From an uncultured Chitinophagaceae bacterium (GTDB lineage: Bacteria; Bacteroidota; Bacteroidia; Chitinophagales; Chitinophagaceae), in the NCBI GenBank assembly GCA_946885665.1, contig CAMPGT010000123.1, positions 1-11,747 on the forward strand: a DNA stretch of 11,747 nucleotides. Reading direction: 5' to 3'. The position numbers were made by a program, and so were the translations under genes. Position 1 is the first letter of the stretch; each line of letters begins with the position of its first letter. Below the pieces are notes generated by a model. The model ran no database searches. It was not told the origin of the DNA and saw only the letters and a program-made list of their open reading frames with translations. This document shows, in pieces, positions 7,930 through 11,747 of this stretch.

Positions 7930-8910
7930 TTAAATAGCGGGGTCGAGTCTTTCGGGCGACAATGCAATTTCGGTGGGGTCTACAGGTTTTATTTGCAGCC
8001 GGTCGCACCACCCAAGGAAATTATCATAAATATTATCGAGTGTATTTTTTTGTTCCGGCGTGAGCTCAAGCACATGCGACCTGCTGATGGTACGCACCGG
8101 CACCCCCCGCTTGCGCAAAAAATATTTTGCACTCATGGGATATGCCACATGGATGAGCGGATCAACCCGTGTAAGTTCTGATTGCAGCCAGGCCACTTCC
8201 TCGCTTTTTTCAGGATTCGTTGCGTTTGCGCACATCCACACCAGTATTTCAGGATAAAAATTGCCGGAAATGGACGACATGCCCCTTGCGCCCATTTGCA
8301 ATGAATACATCGCGTTGGGTGTATGGGCGTCGAAGAATTCGAGCGTTGGATCGTCTTTCACGAGCTGCAGCTTGGCCCTTACTAATTCAATGTTGATGGA
8401 AGTATCCTTGTGATATACCAGCCGGCCGGACGCGAGCAATGTCTTAAACACTTCGGGCGACAATATCCGTTTATACGGCGCCGGGCATTCATATAGTCCA
8501 AGCGGGATGCCCGGCGTAAGGCGGAACATTTTTTCAAAGTTCCTGATCAGCACCTCGTCACTATCGTCCACGTTGGCATAGTGGCCGGTGATCAGGATCA
8601 CCGCGTTGATACCGGTGTCGTAAATTTTTTTTGCAAACTCAGCTTTATCGGCGATCGTGAAACCGAATGAACCGGTTGCCACGATGGGCACACGGCCGCG
8701 AACCTGTTTTACAATATGTTTTGTGAGCTCGAGGCGCTCATCTTCGCTGATGCTGTACATTTCGCTACTCAGGCAGTTGGCGAACAGACCCTTCACTCCT
8801 GCGGCGAGGTAAAATTCGACAAGCCTCGATACCACGTCAAGGTCAACTTTGGCCTTGAGGTTGAACGGTGTGATCATCACCGGCACAAATTTTTTTTCAT
8901 TCGTATGCAT
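7930..8910 (-). CDS. DHDPS/N-acetylneuraminate lyase family class I aldolase, divergent
   Basis: This 326-residue cytoplasmic TIM-barrel protein belongs to the DapA/NanA family, which uses a lysine Schiff base with pyruvate (or releases it). The core residues are present. Lys168 lies in YHKDTS (166-171) and Tyr140 in GLYECP (138-143); their spacing of 28 equals that in DapA (Tyr133/Lys161) and E. coli NanA (Tyr137/Lys165). N-terminal FVPVMITPFN (8-17) and the VATGSFG strand (78-83) also fit. Unusually, the GxxGE motif that holds the pyruvate carboxylate is replaced by CLSSE (46-50), losing both glycines. Length is slightly above the usual ~290-300, with a C-terminal extension. Because of its partners (symporter upstream by 18 bases, sialidase-like gene downstream by 9), it more likely cleaves an imported keto sugar acid than makes dihydrodipicolinate. 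I give no gene symbol since the substrate is uncertain. Confidence 0.87.
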   Translation of the reverse strand: MHTNEKKFVPVMITPFNLKAKVDLDVVSRLVEFYLAAGVKGLFANCLSSEMYSISEDERLELTKHIVKQVRGRVPIVATGSFGFTIADKAEFAKKIYDTGINAVILITGHYANVDDSDEVLIRNFEKMFRLTPGIPLGLYECPAPYKRILSPEVFKTLLASGRLVYHKDTSINIELVRAKLQLVKDDPTLEFFDAHTPNAMYSLQMGARGMSSISGNFYPEILVWMCANATNPEKSEEVAWLQSELTRVDPLIHVAYPMSAKYFLRKRGVPVRTISRSHVLELTPEQKNTLDNIYDNFLGWCDRLQIKPVDPTEIALSPERLDPAI

Positions 8911-8928
8911 AACTTTCGTTTTTAATAT

Positions 8929-10497
8929 TCACTGCTGCACACCCAGGCGTGCAGATCTCCTGAAAGAGGTAATCAGTAAACCGGCGAGAAAGATGGTTAA
9001 TGTACCGATCACGATCACCATGTTTGCATTGAGCGGATTCCGCAGAAATTCATATTCGGGCGGCAGCAGGTACGAAAAGGTCATCCACAAAATTACCACG
9101 ATCCCAATAATCGTTGCCGCGAGTGCCTCATGACCGCTGGTTCGCCGGCTTACGATGCCGAGAAGAAAAAGCCCCAGCATTCCGCCCGCAAAAATTCCTG
9201 AAAGCTCCCACCATGTATCGAGCACACTTTTGCTGCCAATCATCGCAATGCCGGCGGCCAGGCCCATCATTCCGAAAATGACCGTCATCACGCGCAGGAT
9301 CAGCAGTTGCTTTTTATCATTTATACCGGGCTTCCAGTGTCTTTTGTAAATGTCCACAGTAAACACCGTTGCGCAGGCATTCATTCCGGAGCTGATGGTA
9401 CTCATGGCGGCCGAAAGTATGGCCGATATGATTAGTCCCATCAGGCCCACAGGCACCCGGGTGACCATAAAATGCGGAAGTACCTTGTCGCCATAATCGG
9501 CAGGCGTCAAGCCTGCGGCAAGCTGCGCCTGCATTGCGGCTCCTATGCCGGGCGCTCTTTCATTCACTGCCTGGCTTTTTACCGTTGCCAGCAATTCGGG
9601 TTGCAACTGGTAATAGGCAAACAGCGACGTACCGATGATGAAGAACAGCAACGAAGCAGGGATGTACAGCATTACGCAAAACCACACCGACTTGGCCGCC
9701 TGCCTCGGTGATGCGGCAGTATGGTAACGTTGTACGTAATTCTGGTCCATTCCGAAATTGTTGAGGTTGATAAAGAAGCCGTAAAACAGCACCACCCAAA
9801 AGCTGGCCTCTGTGAAATCGGGTGAAATGGTGCCGAGGCTGAACTTGCTGTTCTGTTCGCCGATTTCAATGATCCGCGAAACGCCGCCCGGAATTTCACG
9901 GATGATGAGGTACAGGATCAGCAATGCGCCAAACGTTTTGACAATACCCTGCACCACTTCCGTCCAAATTACTGCTTCCATTCCGCCAAGTACCGTGTAG
10001 ATAATGATGCATATGCCGATCACAATCATAATCGGTACCATCGAATAGCCGAGCAGCGCCTGCAGGCTGAGCGCGATGCCGAAGAAAATGGAGCCCATGC
10101 GGGCGAGTTGCGTGAGCAAAAAGCAAAGTACGGTGTAAGTGCGCGCCCATGGACCAAAGCGACGCTCAAGATGAGTGTATGCCGAAATTTCGCCGGTGCT
10201 TCTGTAGAAGGGCACGAAGAATTTGCTGGCGATCCATGCTGCGAAGGGCATGGACAGGCTGAACACGAACGAGTTCCAGTTGGAGCCGAAAGCTTTCCCG
10301 GGAACACCCAGGAACGTATTGCTGCTGAGAAAAGTGGCATAAATGGAGAGTCCGATGGCCCACCCGGGAATAGTTCCGGATGCCTTCGTGAACTGGTCCG
10401 GGTTTTTATTTCTGCGCGAAAAGTAAAATCCCGTCAATATCATCGCCAATAAATAGACAGCAATGACAATAATATCAATCAAAGGGAGGTTGGCCAT
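8929..10497 (-). CDS. Sodium:solute symporter (SSS family), probable sugar-acid transporter
   Basis: This 522-residue inner-membrane protein has about 13 hydrophobic helices and the hallmarks of the SSS family (SGLT/PutP/SiaT fold). Recognisable blocks are FLSSNTFLGVPGKAF in helix 2 (56-70), SAYTHLERRFG (105-115) and GGMEAVIWTEVVQ (171-183). DQNYVQRYHTA follows at 251-261, and the Ser/Thr-rich helix MSTISSGMNACATVFTVDIY at 365-384 corresponds to the helix carrying the second sodium site. Such proteins move a substrate inward with sodium. Substrate cannot be read from the sequence, but the aldolase and sialidase-like genes that follow suggest a sialic acid or related keto sugar acid. It is the first gene of the minus-strand cassette. 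ATG 10497 fits the family N-terminus (PLIDIIVIAVYL), and AGGA lies about 12 bases upstream, a weak ribosome binding site. Confidence 0.93.
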   Translation of the reverse strand: MANLPLIDIIVIAVYLLAMILTGFYFSRRNKNPDQFTKASGTIPGWAIGLSIYATFLSSNTFLGVPGKAFGSNWNSFVFSLSMPFAAWIASKFFVPFYRSTGEISAYTHLERRFGPWARTYTVLCFLLTQLARMGSIFFGIALSLQALLGYSMVPIMIVIGICIIIYTVLGGMEAVIWTEVVQGIVKTFGALLILYLIIREIPGGVSRIIEIGEQNSKFSLGTISPDFTEASFWVVLFYGFFINLNNFGMDQNYVQRYHTAASPRQAAKSVWFCVMLYIPASLLFFIIGTSLFAYYQLQPELLATVKSQAVNERAPGIGAAMQAQLAAGLTPADYGDKVLPHFMVTRVPVGLMGLIISAILSAAMSTISSGMNACATVFTVDIYKRHWKPGINDKKQLLILRVMTVIFGMMGLAAGIAMIGSKSVLDTWWELSGIFAGGMLGLFLLGIVSRRTSGHEALAATIIGIVVILWMTFSYLLPPEYEFLRNPLNANMVIVIGTLTIFLAGLLITSFRRSARLGVQQ

Positions 10498-10679
10498 TGC
10501 GAAGTGGTTTCCTGTCAGGAATAAGATACGTTTTTATTCACCTTTCACGATGTCCTGTAACTTTTATCATGGTTGCAGCCAAATCGTTTATGAAAAAATA
10601 ATATTTAAATATAGATTTAATGTTTGGTTGTTTATTAATTTAGGAGAAACATTCCCGGCATCAAAACCAAAAAGGTAAG
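10498..10679. promoter_or_regulatory. Divergent AT-rich intergenic region between symporter cassette and sigma factor gene
   Basis: These 182 bases separate two genes transcribed away from each other, so they must hold or adjoin both promoters. The core (about 10590-10640) is strongly AT-rich and includes a perfect 12-base palindrome ATATTTAAATAT at 10601-10612. On the plus strand AATGTTTG at 10619-10626 is one mismatch from the TAnnTTTG -7 consensus, but no convincing -33 TTG is correctly placed. I cannot define either promoter exactly. AAGG at 10672-10675 is a reasonable ribosome binding site for the sigma gene. Confidence 0.45.
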
Positions 10680-11261
10680 ATGGCTGATCGGATCGAATAT
10701 ACTGATGCTAACTGCTGGAACGGACTTAAACAGGACGATCCTCTCGCGCTGGGTTACCTATATGATTCATATGTTGACCGGCTTTTTATTTCAGCCATGT
10801 ATGTTACGCAGGATCGCGAGATGGCAAAGGATGCTTTGCAGGAGGTATTTATAGAATTGTGGAACTACCGAAAAAGCGTTTCCGAAGTTGAAAAGCCGTT
10901 GGCCTATCTCACCACTATTCTGAAGCGCATACTATACAAAAAGCAGCGTGCCCTGGCCCGCCGCACGCTTGCGGTTCCGGCGTCGGCGATCAAATTTTGT
11001 GCTGAAAGCATCGAAGAGCAGATCATTTGCAGCGACGAACAGAACGAACGGCACTCACGTTTGCATAATGCCGTTTCATCGCTAACGGCGCGCCAAAAGC
11101 TGATTCTCGATCTGCGCTTTAACCAGGGTCTTACCTACGAACAAATTGCCGACAAACTTGGAATGAACTACCAGTCGGTAAATAATCTAGCCTTTCGCAC
11201 GTTCCGGCGTCTGCGCGGTGCAATGTCGCCGCTGGTTATTCTCTTTTTAGAATTATTCTGA
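10680..11261 (+). CDS. ECF-type RNA polymerase sigma-70 factor
   Basis: This 193-residue protein has the two-domain organisation of extracytoplasmic function sigma factors. Region 2 covers about residues 24-90, with DALQEVFIELWNYR (51-64) matching the sigma2 core-binding and -10 recognition segment. Region 4 covers about 133-178, with LTARQKLILDLRF (135-147) and LTYEQIADKLGM (151-162) forming the helix-turn-helix that reads the -35-like element. The two are linked by a basic, variable stretch. The C-terminal tail (about 181-193) is hydrophobic, as often seen in Bacteroidota members of this group. It is followed after 54 bases by a FecR-type anti-sigma gene. This pair usually works as a cell-surface signalling switch that turns on a neighbouring SusC/SusD-type uptake system when the substrate is bound by the outer-membrane receptor. 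The ATG at 10680 agrees with the family start. Confidence 0.95.
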   Translation: MADRIEYTDANCWNGLKQDDPLALGYLYDSYVDRLFISAMYVTQDREMAKDALQEVFIELWNYRKSVSEVEKPLAYLTTILKRILYKKQRALARRTLAVPASAIKFCAESIEEQIICSDEQNERHSRLHNAVSSLTARQKLILDLRFNQGLTYEQIADKLGMNYQSVNNLAFRTFRRLRGAMSPLVILFLELF

Positions 11262-11315
11262 AAATAGTCTTTCTTTTTTGAGTATTGAATCCTCATTTCG
11301 TTCTCTAATAGGTGG

Positions 11316-11747
11316 ATGGAACGCAAACCTTTCAAAAATCTTTCGGAAGAAGAGAGGCAGAACCTTAAGCAAAACATCTTTCAACGACTCGGGTTATCCG
11401 ATGAGGAGAAGGAACCGGCCTCTTTTTCACGTAAGACTGCATGGATGATCGCAGTGGCAGCCAGCATTCTTGTCATTGCAGGAGTGCTGGTTTTTCGCGC
11501 CAGCCAGAAGCCGCCAAACGGTATGATCCTTCTGGCCTCATCGGAGGCGGGGCAGGTGAAGCAGGTGATGCTTGAAGACAGCTCCATTGTGATACTGAAC
11601 CCGGTATCGTCATTATATGCAATAAAAAATGGACTGGCTGCGCGCGAGGTTTATCTCGAAGGCAACGGGTTTTTTAAAGTAAAGCATCTTTCTTCTAACG
11701 CACGTTTTGTTGTTCATGCAAATAACGTGAAGGTTACGGTGCTCGGA
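11316..11747 (+). CDS. FecR-type anti-sigma factor, 5' part (cut by right window edge)
   Basis: An open frame of 144 codons runs from ATG 11316 to the end of the window without a stop. The residues after the membrane helix match the FecR domain: GQVKQVMLEDSS (79-90), VILNPVSSLYA (92-102), EVYLEGNGFFKVKH (111-124) and FVVHANNVKVTVLG (131-144). A single membrane helix lies at about 42-60, so residues 1-41 are cytoplasmic and the FecR domain is periplasmic. The cytoplasmic part, which should hold the sigma factor, is short; Bacteroidota FecR proteins commonly have roughly 70-90 residues there. AGGTGG directly abuts the ATG (11310-11315), which is unusually close for a ribosome binding site. The partner sigma factor gene ends 54 bases upstream. 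A SusC-like TonB-dependent receptor gene would be expected beyond the edge. Confidence 0.9.
   Translation, partial: MERKPFKNLSEEERQNLKQNIFQRLGLSDEEKEPASFSRKTAWMIAVAASILVIAGVLVFRASQKPPNGMILLASSEAGQVKQVMLEDSSIVILNPVSSLYAIKNGLAAREVYLEGNGFFKVKHLSSNARFVVHANNVKVTVLG

Noticed and set aside
7930..8910. Naming the aldolase dapA or nanA
   Set aside because: The GxxGE motif is missing and the context argues against lysine synthesis, while Neu5Ac cleavage is unproven.
10601..10612. 12-base palindrome ATATTTAAATAT as a regulator operator
   Set aside because: All A/T and in a highly AT-rich promoter region, so chance is sufficient; no second copy is seen nearby.
11249..11275. Possible terminator after the sigma factor (AGAATTATTCT plus T-rich run)
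   Set aside because: The stem is only five weak A/T-rich pairs overlapping the stop codon, and the anti-sigma gene follows in the same direction.

Overview
The window looks like chromosomal DNA of a Bacteroidota species, most likely a glycan-degrading member of the Chitinophagaceae or a relative. The basis is the mix of gene families: an ECF sigma factor followed by a FecR-type anti-sigma factor, a short Crp/Fnr regulator with a Bacteroidota-style C-terminus, secreted BNR-repeat and GH9 glycosidases, and weak or absent Shine-Dalgarno sequences. The genus is inference. I see no tRNA, rRNA, CRISPR array, transposase or phage gene, and no stretch over 300 bases without a gene.

Layout from left to right. 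A large secreted glycoside hydrolase family 9 protein (minus strand) runs off the left edge, so its C-terminus is missing. Divergent from it is a run of four plus-strand genes: a Crp/Fnr-type regulator, an uncharacterised seven-helix membrane protein, a luciferase-like flavin-dependent oxidoreductase and a voltage-sensor ion channel with an unusual pore filter. The channel overlaps tail to tail with a three-gene minus-strand cassette. That cassette is transcribed in the order sodium:solute symporter, DHDPS/N-acetylneuraminate-lyase-family aldolase, secreted sialidase-like protein with two tandem BNR propellers. Gaps inside it are only 18 and 9 bases. A 182-base AT-rich divergent region then separates it from an ECF sigma factor and the first part of a FecR anti-sigma factor, which is cut by the right edge.

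How the parts may work together. The minus-strand cassette reads as a complete mini-pathway: release an acidic sugar outside the cytoplasm, import it with sodium, and split it by a pyruvate-type aldolase. Sialic acid is the obvious textbook substrate. However, the aldolase lacks the usual GxxGE motif and the sialidase is a duplicated, divergent form, so another 2-keto-3-deoxy sugar acid is equally possible. The GH9 enzyme and the sigma/anti-sigma pair, which in this phylum usually controls a SusC/SusD outer-membrane uptake pair, suggest a broader glycan-utilisation neighbourhood continuing past both edges. The most interesting items are the divergent aldolase plus tandem sialidase cassette, the TAGSD channel filter and the uncharacterised membrane protein family.
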